Shown here: positions 8,789 to 17,840 of the stretch, one piece after another
Layout: each line of letters begins with the position of its first letter
Position numbering within the stretch: the stretch's first letter is position 1
Source of the DNA: Stutzerimonas xanthomarina DSM 18231
Lineage (GTDB): Bacteria; Pseudomonadota; Gammaproteobacteria; Pseudomonadales; Pseudomonadaceae
Assembly: GCF_900129835.1 (NCBI RefSeq)
Contig: NZ_FQXA01000002.1
Coordinates: forward strand, 248,001-312,000
Length of the DNA: 64,000 bases
Reading direction: 5' to 3'
Translations under genes and position numbers: made by a program
Notes under the pieces: generated by a model
Told to the model about the DNA's origin: nothing
Seen by the model: only the letters and a program-made list of their open reading frames with translations
The model's database searches: none

Positions 8789-9874
8789 TCACTCGTACTT
8801 GTAGTAGTCGCGCGGCAGGTAGCCTTTGCCGTGCCAGATCGAGTGATGCTTCATGAAGTCACGCTGGCTGCTCAGGACGCGATTGAACATTTCGTCCTTG
8901 GCGGCGATTTCATCGAGCACTTCGTTGGTCACGCGCTCCAGCTCACGCAGCACTTCTTCTGGCAACACCTGCGCTTTCACGCCCTGCTTTTCGTACTCGC
9001 GCAAGGCGGTCGGCTGGGCCCATTCGCTTTCAGCAAAACCTTTGAGGGTGGCCGATTCGCAACCCATCTCGATCAGCGCGCGGCTCTGTGGCTCGAGCTT
9101 TTCCCAGACGCCCTTGTTGACCAGCAGGTGCGAAGTGGTCAGCGTCTGGTGCCAGCCGGGCATGATGTAGTTCTTGATGATCTGATCAAGGCCCAACATC
9201 TTGTCGATCGCAGGTTGCGAGAACTCGGTGGCGTCGATGGTCTTGCGCTCCAGCGCCTGATAGATCTCGCCGCCGGGGATCATGGTGACCGAGGCACCGA
9301 GTTTTTCCAGCACCTTGCCGCCGATTCCGGCGAAGCGGATGCGCAGGCCATCGATATCTTCGAGCTTCTCGATCGGTTTGGCGAACCAGCCAGCGCCTTC
9401 CGGGCCGATGATGCTGCAGAGCATCGGGTGGATATTGCGCTCGGCATAAATCTCTTCCAGGAGCTTCTTGCCGTCCCCCTCGTAATACCAGGCGAGATAA
9501 GCAGGAGGCTCCATGTTGAACGGCGCACCGGAATACAGGGGAAGCGAGGCGATGGTGCCCTGATCGTAGCCAATCCAGGTATAGCCAGCCGGGTACTTGC
9601 CGTTGCTGACTGCATCCATGATTTCGAAGGGTGGCACCAGTTCGCCGGGCTCGTAGTAACGCAGCTGGATATCACCGCCGGAAATAGCCTTGAGCGACTC
9701 CGACAGATGCTTGATGGGTGTGGTCAGACCGACCAGGTGGGAGGGGAAGGCCAGCGGCACTTGCCAGCGGATCTTCTCGGCGGCTATGGCGTCGGCGCTG
9801 ATCAGGCTGGCGCTGAGAAGAGTGGTGGCGCCGATGGCGCAGGCGAGTCGGGACAGTTTTTTGCTTATCGACAT
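8789..9874 (-). CDS. dctP: TRAP transporter solute-binding protein (DctP family)
   Basis: A 361-residue periplasmic binding protein with a signal peptide (residues 1-32, SADAIAA cleavage region). The mature protein starts EKIRWQVPLAFPSHLVG. DctP features are RIRFAGIGGKVLEKLGAS around the conserved carboxylate-binding arginine, then GGEIYQALERKTIDATEFSQP. The start is the ATG at 9874, 7 bases after AAGGAA; the frame runs on upstream without a plausible start. It is the first gene of dctPQM and the regulator, and is preceded by a sigma-54 promoter. Confidence 0.92.
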   Translation of the reverse strand: MSISKKLSRLACAIGATTLLSASLISADAIAAEKIRWQVPLAFPSHLVGLTTPIKHLSESLKAISGGDIQLRYYEPGELVPPFEIMDAVSNGKYPAGYTWIGYDQGTIASLPLYSGAPFNMEPPAYLAWYYEGDGKKLLEEIYAERNIHPMLCSIIGPEGAGWFAKPIEKLEDIDGLRIRFAGIGGKVLEKLGASVTMIPGGEIYQALERKTIDATEFSQPAIDKMLGLDQIIKNYIMPGWHQTLTTSHLLVNKGVWEKLEPQSRALIEMGCESATLKGFAESEWAQPTALREYEKQGVKAQVLPEEVLRELERVTNEVLDEIAAKDEMFNRVLSSQRDFMKHHSIWHGKGYLPRDYYKYE

Positions 9875-9942
9875 TGCAGGTTTCCTTCTTTTTTTTGTTT
9901 TGGTAACCAGAGGCGCAGGCCGGCGTTTGGTAAAGCCGGAAA

Positions 9943-9975
9943 GCGGGACGAGGCAGCACTGCTTTTTCGTCCCGC
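9943..9975 (-). promoter_or_regulatory. hairpin in the dctP leader
   Basis: A perfect 9-bp inverted repeat GCGGGACGA (9943-9951) / TCGTCCCGC (9967-9975) with a 15-base loop lies inside the predicted dctP leader, about 20 bases after the expected start of the sigma-54 transcript. No T-tract follows on the transcript strand, so it is not an obvious terminator. Confidence 0.55.
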
Positions 9976-10003
9976 CAGGTGTTCTGGCGTCTTGCGAAAT
10001 CAC

Positions 10004-10022
10004 TTTGCAGGTTCTGTGCCTG
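10004..10022 (-). promoter_or_regulatory. sigma-54 (-24/-12) promoter of dctPQM
   Basis: On the minus strand the sequence AGGCACAGAACCTGCAAA has GG, exactly 10 bases, then GC (plus-strand cc at 10019-10020 and gc at 10007-10008). It differs from TGGCAC-N5-TTGC at two positions outside the invariant pairs. It lies about 130 bp upstream of the dctP start codon. Confidence 0.7.
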
Positions 10023-10083
10023 ACTCTGGGAAACCTGATAATCCACGGTTCAAAGGCTTCTCGGTGCTCAGCCAATTGTGGCT

Positions 10084-10163
10084 GTGTCCAACTCACCGGA
10101 CACTTATCCAGGTCGACCGGTGGGGTGTCCAAGCTGGTGGACTCGTGTCTATTTATCTGGACT
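10084..10163. promoter_or_regulatory. candidate sigma-54 enhancer cluster upstream of dctP
   Basis: A perfect GTGTCC-N8-GGACAC palindrome (10084-10103) lies 74 bp upstream of the -24 element. TGTCC-N8-GGACT (10126-10143) follows 41 bp away, and a weaker TGTCT-N8-GGACT (10146-10163) is 20 bp further. The core equals the two sites upstream of hbdH, and the spacings are near whole helical turns. Probable binding sites of the activator at 5015-6505. Confidence 0.6.
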
Positions 10164-10250
10164 GTGCAGCCGCTTAGCCAGCAGCAAGCGTGACGTTATG
10201 GGCGCTGCAATCTTCTTGAAAGGTGCGTTTAGCTAAAACGCTGGCCGGAC

Positions 10251-10646
10251 TCAGCCAACGTCCTTTTCCACAGTCGCCTTCAGCGCGGTGAGGCAGCGCT
10301 CTTCGGCAGTATCGAGTTCCAGCTGCATCTGCTGAATATCGAGCAACTGCTGTGCGAGCTGCTGGCGGCGTTCGGCAATCATGCCAAGCATGATGTTCAG
10401 CTGTTTCTGATTGCCGGCCTTGGGATCGTAGAGTTCGATCAGTGTCTTGCATTCGGCGAGGGAGAAGCCGATGCGTTTGCCGCGCAAGATAAGCTTCAGG
10501 GCAACACGATCCTTGGGGGTGTAGATGCGCTCCTGACCGCGCCGCTTCGGCGAGAGCATGCCTTGTTCTTCGTAGAAGCGTATGGCGCGGGTGGTGATAT
10601 CGAGCTCGTTAGCCAGATCGGAAATGCTGTACGTCTGCTTTGCCAT
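10251..10646 (-). CDS. liuR: MerR-family regulator, LiuR type
   Basis: A 131-residue MerR-family regulator. The N-terminal helix-turn-helix (YSISDLANELDITTRAIRFYEEQGMLSP) and wing (RRGQERIY) are followed by a coiled-coil dimerisation region ending QQLLDIQQMQLELDTAEERC. This closely resembles LiuR, regulator of leucine and isovalerate degradation in gammaproteobacteria. I use the ATG at 10646, which gives the usual N terminus. In Pseudomonas liuR normally precedes liuA; here it lies after scoB at the far end of the cluster. A hairpin at 10671-10697 sits between scoB and liuR. Confidence 0.85.
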   Translation of the reverse strand: MAKQTYSISDLANELDITTRAIRFYEEQGMLSPKRRGQERIYTPKDRVALKLILRGKRIGFSLAECKTLIELYDPKAGNQKQLNIMLGMIAERRQQLAQQLLDIQQMQLELDTAEERCLTALKATVEKDVG

Positions 10647-10670
10647 GAAAAATATCCAGTCCTGCCTGTC

Positions 10671-10697
10671 CACCCGCGGCTCGCGAAGAGCCGGGTG
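10671..10697 (-). promoter_or_regulatory. hairpin between scoB and liuR
   Basis: CGGCTC (10677-10682) pairs with GAGCCG (10688-10693) around GCGAA, extended by CACC/GGTG with one bulged G. It lies 24 bases upstream of the liuR start. There is no T-tract, so its role (partial terminator or mRNA stabiliser) is open. Confidence 0.4.
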
Positions 10698-10777
10698 CGT
10701 TTACTACGGGGTAAGCCGGCCAAGGCTACACGCTGCGCTGGCCCGATGCACGGTGGCGTCGGGCCATATCGCAACGC

Positions 10778-11404
10778 TCAGTGCCGGATTGCGCAGCCGG
10801 TGGCGTCTTGCATCTCCCCGAAGCTAACGCCGTCGGCCAACTCCACCAGTTTCAAACCCTGCTCGGTAACATCCAGCACGCCCAGGTCGGTGATGATTCG
10901 GTCGACTACCCCGACGCCCGTCAGCGGCAGGTCGCACTGCTTGATGATCTTGTGCGCGCCCTTGGCGGTGTGCTCCATCAGCACGACAACCCGCTTGACC
11001 CCGGCCACCAGATCCATCGCGCCGCCCATGCCCTTGACCATCTTGCCGGGGATCATCCAGTTCGCCAGGTCGCCTTTTTCGGAAACCTGCATGGCGCCGA
11101 GAATCGCCAGGTTGATATGGCCGCCGCGGATCATGCCGAAGCTCATGGCGTTGTCGAAAAAGGCACTGCCGGGCAGGGCGGTGACGGTCTGCTTGCCAGC
11201 GTTGATCAGGTCCGGGTCGATCTCGTCCTCGGTGGGGAAGGGGCCGATGCCGAGCAGCCCATTCTCGCTCTGCAGCCAGACGTCCATGCCGTCGGGAATG
11301 TAGTTGGCTACAAGCGTGGGGAGGCCGATGCCGAGGTTGACGTAGTAGCCGTCCTGCAATTCCTGTGCGGCGCGTTGCGCCATCTGTTCGCGTGTCCAGG
11401 CCAT
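10778..11404 (-). CDS. scoB: 3-oxoacid CoA-transferase, subunit B
   Basis: A 208-residue beta subunit of a succinyl-CoA or acetyl-CoA:acetoacetate CoA-transferase. Family segments are [16 protein letters not shown] and SENGLLGIG, where the glutamate is the residue that forms the enzyme-CoA thioester. [19 protein letters not shown] follows. It lies 2 bp after the alpha subunit, so the pair is translated together. It activates acetoacetate produced by HMG-CoA lyase (liuE) and by 3-hydroxybutyrate dehydrogenase. The CoA donor (succinyl- or acetyl-CoA) cannot be told from sequence. Confidence 0.92.
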   Translation of the reverse strand: MAWTREQMAQRAAQELQDGYYVNLGIGLPTLVANYIPDGMDVWLQSENGLLGIGPFPTEDEIDPDLINAGKQTVTALPGSAFFDNAMSFGMIRGGHINLAILGAMQVSEKGDLANWMIPGKMVKGMGGAMDLVAGVKRVVVLMEHTAKGAHKIIKQCDLPLTGVGVVDRIITDLGVLDVTEQGLKLVELADGVSFGEMQDATGCAIRH

Positions 11405-11406
11405 GG

Positions 11407-12102
11407 TCAGCTCCTCACCGTACGTTTTTCGATGCGCTTCTCAGCGTTCGGGTTATGGATGATGCGCTGCACATAGATGCCCGGCAGGTGGATCTGGTCG
11501 GCGTCCAGCTCGCCGGTTTCGAGCAGATGATCGACCTCCACTACGCAAACCTTGCCAGCCATGGCGGCGAGCGGGTTGAAGTTGCGCGCGGTCTTGTTGA
11601 AAACAAGGTTGCCAGCCTTGTCCGCCTTGAAGGCTTTGACCAGCGATACATCGGCGGGCAGCGACTCTTCCATCACGTACCACTCGCCGTCGAATTGGCG
11701 AGTTTCCTTGCCCTCGGCGATCAGCGTGCCGTAACCGGTGCGGGTGTAGAACGCCGGTATGCCCGAGCCTGCGGCGCGTAGCTTCTCGGCCAGAGTGCCT
11801 TGCGGCGTGAACTCGAGTTCCAGCTCGCCGGCCAGGTACTGACGCTCGAACTCCTTGTTCTCACCGACGTAGGAGGAAACCATTTTGCGCACCTGGCGCG
11901 TCTCGAGCAGCAGGCCGAGGCCGAAGCCGTCGACGCCGGCGTTGTTGCTGATCACGGTGAGGTTTTTCTTGCCGGTGTCGCGCAGTGCTTCGATCAGTGC
12001 TTCGGGAATGCCGCACAGGCCGAAACCGCCAACGGCAAGCGTCATGCCGTCTTCGACCAGGCCGTCGAGTGCCTGCTGGGCGTTGGGGTAGATCTTGTTC
12101 AT
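11407..12102 (-). CDS. scoA: 3-oxoacid CoA-transferase, subunit A
   Basis: A 231-residue alpha subunit of the acetoacetate CoA-transferase. Typical are the N-terminal [22 protein letters not shown], the CoA-binding region [22 protein letters not shown] and the late block [24 protein letters not shown]. The ATG at 12102 follows the liuE stop by 40 bp. With scoB it forms the heteromeric enzyme that returns acetoacetate to central metabolism as acetoacetyl-CoA. Confidence 0.92.
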   Translation of the reverse strand: MNKIYPNAQQALDGLVEDGMTLAVGGFGLCGIPEALIEALRDTGKKNLTVISNNAGVDGFGLGLLLETRQVRKMVSSYVGENKEFERQYLAGELELEFTPQGTLAEKLRAAGSGIPAFYTRTGYGTLIAEGKETRQFDGEWYVMEESLPADVSLVKAFKADKAGNLVFNKTARNFNPLAAMAGKVCVVEVDHLLETGELDADQIHLPGIYVQRIIHNPNAEKRIEKRTVRS

Positions 12103-12142
12103 TGAGGCCTCTTGTTATTTGAGTGAGGGCGGTGGCGTTGGG

Positions 12143-13045
12143 TTATTGCACGGCCAGACGCGCCCGAGCGACCCGTGATCCGTTGGAACGCCCCAGTACA
12201 TCACTGATGCGTTGCCCTGCGGCGATCAGCATGTCCAGGTTAATCCCGGTCTCGATACTCAGGCCGTTAAGCATGTAGAGCACATCTTCGCTGGCGACGT
12301 TGCCACTCGCGCCTTTGGCGTAAGGGCAGCCGCCGAGCCCGGCGACCGAACTGTCGAAGGTACAGACGCCCTCTTGCAGGCTGGCGTAGATGTTCGCAAG
12401 CGCCTGCCCATAGGTATCGTGGAAATGCCCGGCGAGCTTGTCACGCGGGACCTCACGACCGACGGTTTCGAACAACTGGCGGGTCTTGCCTGGGGTGCCG
12501 GTGCCGATGGTGTCGCCCAGCGATACCTCATAGCAGCCCATGGCGAACAGCTCATGCGCGACATGGGCGACGCGCTTAGGGTCGACCTCGCCTTCGTAAG
12601 GGCAACCCAACACGCAAGAGACGTAGCCTCGCACCTGAATGCCGTTCTCGCGCGCGGCGATCATCAGCGGGGCAAAGCGCGCCAGGCTCTCATCAATGGA
12701 GCAGTTGATGTTCTTCTGCGAAAACGCTTCCGAGGCGGCGCCAAACACGGCCACTTCGCTGACGCCGGCTTCGATGGCAGCTTCCAGCCCTTTCATATTG
12801 GGTGTCAGTGCGGCGTAGGTGACGCCAGGCTTCTGCTTGATCTGCGCGAACACATCGGCAGATCCGGCCATCTGCGGCACCCACTTGGGCGAGACGAAGC
12901 TGCCGACCTCGATGTAGTGCAGGCCCGCAGCGCTGAGGTCATCGACCAGCCGCACCTTGTCGGCCACGCTGATGGGTTGCTTTTCGTTCTGCAGACCGTC
13001 GCGCGGGCCGACTTCGACCAGGCGTACCTGTTTGGGTAGGCTCAT
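12143..13045 (-). CDS. liuE: hydroxymethylglutaryl-CoA lyase
   Basis: A 300-residue HMG-CoA lyase that splits 3-hydroxy-3-methylglutaryl-CoA into acetoacetate and acetyl-CoA, the last step of leucine degradation. It begins VRLVEVGPRDGLQNEK, the conserved active-site strand, and contains the signature SSVAGLGGCPYAKGASGNVASED with the catalytic cysteine, plus the metal-binding GHFHDTYGQALAN. It is separated from liuD by 229 bp that hold two REP-like palindromes. The product acetoacetate is the substrate of the next two genes. Confidence 0.95.
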   Translation of the reverse strand: MSLPKQVRLVEVGPRDGLQNEKQPISVADKVRLVDDLSAAGLHYIEVGSFVSPKWVPQMAGSADVFAQIKQKPGVTYAALTPNMKGLEAAIEAGVSEVAVFGAASEAFSQKNINCSIDESLARFAPLMIAARENGIQVRGYVSCVLGCPYEGEVDPKRVAHVAHELFAMGCYEVSLGDTIGTGTPGKTRQLFETVGREVPRDKLAGHFHDTYGQALANIYASLQEGVCTFDSSVAGLGGCPYAKGASGNVASEDVLYMLNGLSIETGINLDMLIAAGQRISDVLGRSNGSRVARARLAVQ

Positions 13046-13119
13046 ATGTCCTCCAATCGGTGAAAACTCATCGCGTCGTTCACCCGTGTCGTTAAGTTGT
13101 TGCGGTCGGTCGTCGACCG

Positions 13120-13241
13120 AGTGGGCTTCGGCCCGCCAAGGTTGCGCCGAGCAGGCCCGCGCGGTTTGACAGATCCGCTGGGCTGAAGCCCACCCTACAC
13201 AAGCTGTAGATTTGCCACCGTAGGGTGGGCTTCAGCCCACC
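13120..13241. repeat. REP-like palindromes between liuD and liuE
   Basis: Two REP copies face each other: GGGCTGAAGCCCACCCTAC (about 13180-13198) and TAGGGTGGGCTTCAGCCC with its final ACC (13221-13241). A degenerate copy, GTGGGCTTCGGCCCGCC, lies at about 13121-13138. They fill the liuD-liuE gap inside an operon and could form mRNA hairpins that alter liuE expression or stability. Confidence 0.75.
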
Positions 13242-13274
13242 AATTCGCCGGTGCTAGCGCCGGCTCGTTTGGCT

Positions 13275-15194
13275 TCAAACCTCGTCCATCTCGAGCAAGA
13301 CCGCGCCTTCGTTGACCATATCGCCTTCGGCGCAGAACAGACCTTTGACCACGCCGGCCTGATGCGCGCGGATGCTGTGCTCCATCTTCATCGCTTCCAG
13401 CACGACCAGTGTGGCACCTGCCTCGACGCTCTGCCCGGCCTCGACCAGTACGCGCACAATGCTGCCATTCATGGGGGCGGTGAGGCCGCCGTGGTGCTGG
13501 TGGCTGGCTTCGACGTCGGCGATGGGGTCGAACGCGGTGACGGCTTGCAGCTCGCCATTCCATTCAAGGTAGAGGGTTTCGTCCTTGCGAATCACTTTGG
13601 GCTGGCGGCTGACGTTTGAGGGGGCTCGCTCGCTCGTGTTGGCGGCCGCATCGATGCGCACCAGTCGGCTTTCACCGTTGCATTGCAGATGCACGCCGAT
13701 CCGCGCCGGCATGCCGAAACGCAGGCCATCGCGCTCTGCCCAAGGCGAGTGAAGGTCATCCTCACGAATTTTCGCCGGCTCGGTCTGTACGAACAGCCCT
13801 GCGGCCAGCTGCCAGAACGCGTCGGGCAGTTCGCCGGGGACGCGCATAAGCTCGGTTTCATGGCGCGGGATGAAACCGGTGTCCAACTCTGCCGCTGCGA
13901 AAGCCGGATGCCCGATTACGCGACGCAGAAAAGCAAGGTTGGTACGTACGCCGCCAACGCAAGTCTCATCCAGCATCGCCAGCAAACGCAGGCGTGCTTC
14001 TTCGCGGTTCTCGCCCCAGGCGATGAGTTTGCCGAGCATCGGGTCGTAGAACGGTGAAACGGTGTCGCCCTCCGTCACGCCGCTGTCGACGCGTCGACCC
14101 GGTCCAGCAGCGGATTCGCGGTACAGGTCCAGAGTGCCGGTGGCGGGGAGGAAATCATTGTCCGGATCTTCGGCATACAGCCGCACTTCGATGGCGTGGC
14201 CTGTGAGCGGCACCTGATCCTGTGTGATTGGCAGCGGCTCGCCACGCGCGACGCGGATCTGCCAGGCCACCAGATCCAGGCCGGTGATGGCTTCGGTCAC
14301 GGGGTGTTCGACCTGCAGGCGGGTGTTCATCTCCATGAAGAAGAACTCACCGCGCGCGTCGAGCAGAAATTCCACCGTGCCGGCGCCTACATAGCCAATG
14401 GCTTGAGCCGCCTTGACCGCAGCTTCGCCCATGGCGCGACGCAGTTCGGCGGAAAGTCCTGGTGCCGGCGCTTCCTCGACGACCTTCTGGTGGCGGCGCT
14501 GGATCGAACAATCTCGCTCATTGAGGTAGAGGCGGTTACCGTGTTGATCGGCAAATACCTGGATCTCCACGTGGCGCGGTTTGAGCACGTATTTCTCAAC
14601 CAGCATCCGCGAGTCGCCAAACGACGACTGCGCCTCACGCTGAGCCGATTGCAGCGCTTCGGCCAGATCCGCTTCGCGCTCGACCACCTTCATGCCTTTG
14701 CCGCCGCCACCGGCGGTGGCCTTGAGCAGCACCGGGTAGCCAATCTTTTCTGCAGCGACGCGGAAGGTTTCCACGTCCTGCGCTTCGCCGTGATAGCCAG
14801 GCACGAGCGGCACGCCGGCTTTTTCCATCAGCGCCTTGGCGGCCGATTTGCTGCCCATGGCATCGATGGCCGAGGCGGGCGGGCCGAGAAAGATCAGGCC
14901 GGCATCCTCGATGGCGCGAGCGAAGCCCGCGTTCTCCGAGAGGAAGCCGTAGCCGGGATGGATCGCTTGTGCGCCGCTGGCGTTGGCGGCATCGATCAGC
15001 TTGTCGATCAACAGGTAGCTGTCGGCCGGCTTGGCGCCGCCGAGATCGACACGAATGTCGGCCTCGCGGGCATGCCTTGCATCGTGGTCAATGGCGCTGT
15101 GCACGGCAACGGTGGTCAGGCCCATGGCCTTGGCGGTGCGCATCACGCGGCAGGCGATTTCGCCCCGGTTCGCGACCAGCAGGGTGGTTATCAT
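13275..15194 (-). CDS. liuD: 3-methylcrotonyl-CoA carboxylase, biotin-containing alpha subunit
   Basis: A 639-residue protein with a biotin carboxylase domain (about 1-450), a linker domain and a C-terminal biotin carrier domain. Seen are the N-terminal LLVANRGEIACRVMRTA, the ATP-grasp loop KATAGGGGKGMK, and the biotinylation motif EAMKMEH with the acceptor lysine near residue 603. With liuB it carboxylates 3-methylcrotonyl-CoA to 3-methylglutaconyl-CoA. The ATG at 15194 overlaps the liuC stop and has GGAGCC upstream, so I prefer it to an upstream in-frame start. Confidence 0.94.
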   Translation of the reverse strand: MITTLLVANRGEIACRVMRTAKAMGLTTVAVHSAIDHDARHAREADIRVDLGGAKPADSYLLIDKLIDAANASGAQAIHPGYGFLSENAGFARAIEDAGLIFLGPPASAIDAMGSKSAAKALMEKAGVPLVPGYHGEAQDVETFRVAAEKIGYPVLLKATAGGGGKGMKVVEREADLAEALQSAQREAQSSFGDSRMLVEKYVLKPRHVEIQVFADQHGNRLYLNERDCSIQRRHQKVVEEAPAPGLSAELRRAMGEAAVKAAQAIGYVGAGTVEFLLDARGEFFFMEMNTRLQVEHPVTEAITGLDLVAWQIRVARGEPLPITQDQVPLTGHAIEVRLYAEDPDNDFLPATGTLDLYRESAAGPGRRVDSGVTEGDTVSPFYDPMLGKLIAWGENREEARLRLLAMLDETCVGGVRTNLAFLRRVIGHPAFAAAELDTGFIPRHETELMRVPGELPDAFWQLAAGLFVQTEPAKIREDDLHSPWAERDGLRFGMPARIGVHLQCNGESRLVRIDAAANTSERAPSNVSRQPKVIRKDETLYLEWNGELQAVTAFDPIADVEASHQHHGGLTAPMNGSIVRVLVEAGQSVEAGATLVVLEAMKMEHSIRAHQAGVVKGLFCAEGDMVNEGAVLLEMDEV

Positions 15195-15997
15195 TGTTTT
15201 GGCTCCTGCGTCCAATTCGGTTTGCGCTTCTCCAGAAAGGCGTTGAGGCCTTCCTGTCCTTCGGGGCTGACCCGTATGCGCGCAATGGCATTTTCGGTGT
15301 AGCGGCGTAACGCGGGGCTCAACGAAATACTGGCGGCTTCGCGTAAGAGATCCTTGCTGGCTCGCATGGCCTGTGGGCTGTTGAGCAGCAGGTTGTCGAT
15401 CCAGCTGTGCAAGGCGTCGTCCAGTTCGCTGGCGGCGTAGGTCTCAGACAACAGACCGAGGTCGCGGGCGCGCTCGCCACTGAAGCGCTCGCCAGTCATG
15501 GCATAGCGACGCGTGGCACGTTCACCCATGGCCTTGACCACGAAGGGGCTGATCACTGCCGGCGCGAGGCCGATGCGCACTTCGGAAAGGGAAAACAACG
15601 CATCATGCGCACCGATGGCCATGTCGCAGCAGGCCACCAGCCCGACCGCACCGCCGAACGCCGCGCCTTGCACCACTGCCAACGTCGGCAGCTTGAGGTG
15701 GTAGAGGCTGTACATCAGTTCGGCCAGCTCGCGGGCGTCGGTGAGGTTGGCATCGAAATCCAACTTCGCTGACTGCTGCATCCAGGCCAGATCCGCCCCG
15801 GCCGAAAAATGCTTACCACGGCCGCGCAGCAGCAGGAAGCGCAGGCTCTTGTCCGCCTGCACCGTGTCGATTGCCAGTACCAGCTCGCGAATCATTTCGG
15901 CGTTGAAAGCGTTGTTCTTTTCCGGTCGGTTGAGCCAGAGCATGGCGAAGCCTCGTGGGTCTTTCTCAAGCTCGATGGTGCTGAAACTTGTCATCAA
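15191..15997 (-). CDS. liuC: methylglutaconyl-CoA hydratase (enoyl-CoA hydratase family)
   Basis: A 268-residue crotonase-fold protein. The oxyanion-hole segments are HFSAGADLAWMQ and GAAFGGAVGLVACCDMAIG. Between the carboxylase genes and HMG-CoA lyase it should hydrate 3-methylglutaconyl-CoA to HMG-CoA. It has two adjacent ATG starts (15997 and 15994). Its stop overlaps liuD by 4 bp. The 147-bp gap to liuB holds a different inverted repeat (16013-16038). Confidence 0.92.
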   Translation of the reverse strand: MMTSFSTIELEKDPRGFAMLWLNRPEKNNAFNAEMIRELVLAIDTVQADKSLRFLLLRGRGKHFSAGADLAWMQQSAKLDFDANLTDARELAELMYSLYHLKLPTLAVVQGAAFGGAVGLVACCDMAIGAHDALFSLSEVRIGLAPAVISPFVVKAMGERATRRYAMTGERFSGERARDLGLLSETYAASELDDALHSWIDNLLLNSPQAMRASKDLLREAASISLSPALRRYTENAIARIRVSPEGQEGLNAFLEKRKPNWTQEPKQ

Positions 15998-16012
15998 TCT
16001 GTCCTCATGTAG

Positions 16013-16038
16013 GGTGGAAGACGCTCTTTTCTTCCACC
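16013..16038. repeat. inverted repeat between liuB and liuC
   Basis: GGTGGAAGA (16013-16021) pairs with TCTTCCACC (16030-16038). The flanks GTAGGGTGG and, downstream, GGTGGATGGGTG..GATCCACC look like another type of repeated intergenic palindrome. It lies inside the operon. Confidence 0.55.
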
Positions 16039-16144
16039 GTGGCGCATCCAGTTGGTGGATGGGTGAAGCGTTAGCTACGCGCCCCGATCCACCTTACGGT
16101 CTCAAGCTGGTCATGGTCGTTCGGTCGGGCGCGCCGTGCGCACC

Positions 16145-17752
16145 CTACATCCGGAATACGCCGAAACGGGTCGGTTCGATCGGTGCGTTGAGACTCGCCG
16201 AGATTGCCAGCCCCAGCAGGTCGCGCGTCTGCGCGGGATCAATAACACCGTCATCCCAAAGTCGGGCACTGGAATAGTAGGGATGCCCCTGGTGCTCGTA
16301 TTGCTCAAGGATCGGCTGTTTGAGCTGCGCCTCGTCTTGTTCTGAGAAGGTCTGTCCGCTGCGTTCGGCCTGCTCACGCTTGACCTGCACGAGCACGCCA
16401 GCGGCTTGCTCGCCACCCATCACGCCAATTCTCGCGTTGGGCCACATCCACAGAAAGCGCGGATCATAGGCACGACCGCACATGCCGTAGTTGCCGGCAC
16501 CGAAGCTGCCGCCGATGACCACGGTGAACTTAGGCACCTGGGCGCAGGCGACCGCAGTGACCAGCTTGGCACCATGCTTGGCGATGCCGCCGGTCTCGTA
16601 CTTCTGGCCAACCATGAAGCCGGTGATGTTCTGCAGGAACAGCAGCGGTATACCGCGCTGGCAGGCCAGCTCGATAAAGTGAGCGCCTTTCTGCGCGGCT
16701 TCAGCGAAGAGGATGCCGTTGTTCGCCAGAATCGCGATTGGATAGCCGTGCAATGTGGCGAACCCGCAGACCAGGGTGGTGCCGAACAGCGCCTTGAATT
16801 CATCGAACTCGCTGCCGTCGACGAGCCGCGCGATGACCTCGCGCACGTCGTAGGGCTGCTTGGATTGTGCCGGAATCACCCCGTAAAGCTCGTCCGCGGC
16901 ATACAGCGGTGCGCGCGGTTGGCGGGTCTGTACCTGGCCAAGCTTTTTCCAGTTGAGGTTGGCGACGCAGCGCCGGGCGATGGCCAGCGCATGCTCATCG
17001 CTCTCGGCATAGTGGTCGGCCACGCCGGAGGTTTTGCAGTGCACATCGGCGCCGCCCAGATCTTCAGCCGTCACCACTTCGCCGGTCGCCGCTTTCACCA
17101 ACGGCGGGCCGGCGAGGAAGATAGTCGCCTGGTTGCGCACCATGATGGTTTCGTCCGCCATCGCCGGCACATAGGCGCCACCCGCGGTGCAGGAACCCAT
17201 CACCACCGCAATCTGCGGGATGCCCATGGCGCTCATGTTGGCCTGGTTGAAGAAGATGCGACCGAAGTGTTCACGGTCCGGAAACACCTCATCCTGGCGC
17301 GGCAGGTTGGCGCCGCCGGAATCCACCAGATAGATGCACGGCAAACGATTCTGCTGGGCGATGGATTGCGCGCGCAGGTGTTTTTTCACCGTGAGTGGGT
17401 AGTAGCTGCCGCCTTTAACCGTGGCGTCGTTTGCAATGATCATGCATTCGACGCCCACGACTCGACCAATACCGGCGACCACGCCAGCGGCGGCGACGTC
17501 TTCACCGTAGACCTCGTATGCCGCCAGGGGCGCGACTTCGAGAAAGGCCGAACCTGGGTCGAGGAGGGCGTTGATGCGGTCACGCACCAGCAGCTTGCCG
17601 CGAGCGACATGGCGCTGCTGGGACTTCTCACCGCCGCCTTCGCTGACTTTGCCGAGCAGCGTGCGGAGGCTTTCAACCTGCTCGAGCATCGCGTCGCGAT
17701 TGGCAGCAAATTCGGGGGAGCGGGTGTTGATCTGGGTATTCAGGATGGCCAT
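16145..17752 (-). CDS. liuB: 3-methylcrotonyl-CoA carboxylase, carboxyltransferase beta subunit
   Basis: A 535-residue carboxyltransferase that moves carboxybiotin carboxylate to 3-methylcrotonyl-CoA. Conserved segments are [33 protein letters not shown], and later [22 protein letters not shown] start at the ATG at 17752, which gives [15 protein letters not shown]; the frame remains open 20 codons upstream. It sits 167 bp after liuA, and that gap carries a REP-like palindrome. Confidence 0.94.
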   Translation of the reverse strand: MAILNTQINTRSPEFAANRDAMLEQVESLRTLLGKVSEGGGEKSQQRHVARGKLLVRDRINALLDPGSAFLEVAPLAAYEVYGEDVAAAGVVAGIGRVVGVECMIIANDATVKGGSYYPLTVKKHLRAQSIAQQNRLPCIYLVDSGGANLPRQDEVFPDREHFGRIFFNQANMSAMGIPQIAVVMGSCTAGGAYVPAMADETIMVRNQATIFLAGPPLVKAATGEVVTAEDLGGADVHCKTSGVADHYAESDEHALAIARRCVANLNWKKLGQVQTRQPRAPLYAADELYGVIPAQSKQPYDVREVIARLVDGSEFDEFKALFGTTLVCGFATLHGYPIAILANNGILFAEAAQKGAHFIELACQRGIPLLFLQNITGFMVGQKYETGGIAKHGAKLVTAVACAQVPKFTVVIGGSFGAGNYGMCGRAYDPRFLWMWPNARIGVMGGEQAAGVLVQVKREQAERSGQTFSEQDEAQLKQPILEQYEHQGHPYYSSARLWDDGVIDPAQTRDLLGLAISASLNAPIEPTRFGVFRM

Positions 17753-17840
17753 AGAACCCTCGAAAAGAGCGCTTAAGACTGAAGCTGGACGAAGGCCGGA
17801 GTGGCGCTTCATCCCGGGTAGGGCGGGCCGGGCGGCGTTC

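Noticed and set aside
8777..10177. 466-codon plus-strand frame covering dctP
   Set aside because: It is the antisense shadow of dctP in GC-rich DNA; its product has no family features, whereas dctP has a signal peptide and clear DctP motifs.
10671..10697. Hairpin considered as a terminator ending the liu-sco operon
   Set aside because: No T-tract on the transcript strand; kept only as a hairpin of unknown role.
14196..15302. 368-codon plus-strand frame opposite liuD
   Set aside because: Antisense shadow of the biotin carboxylase domain.
16406..17776. 456-codon plus-strand frame opposite liuB
   Set aside because: Antisense shadow of the carboxyltransferase gene; histidine- and arginine-rich product with no recognisable motif.
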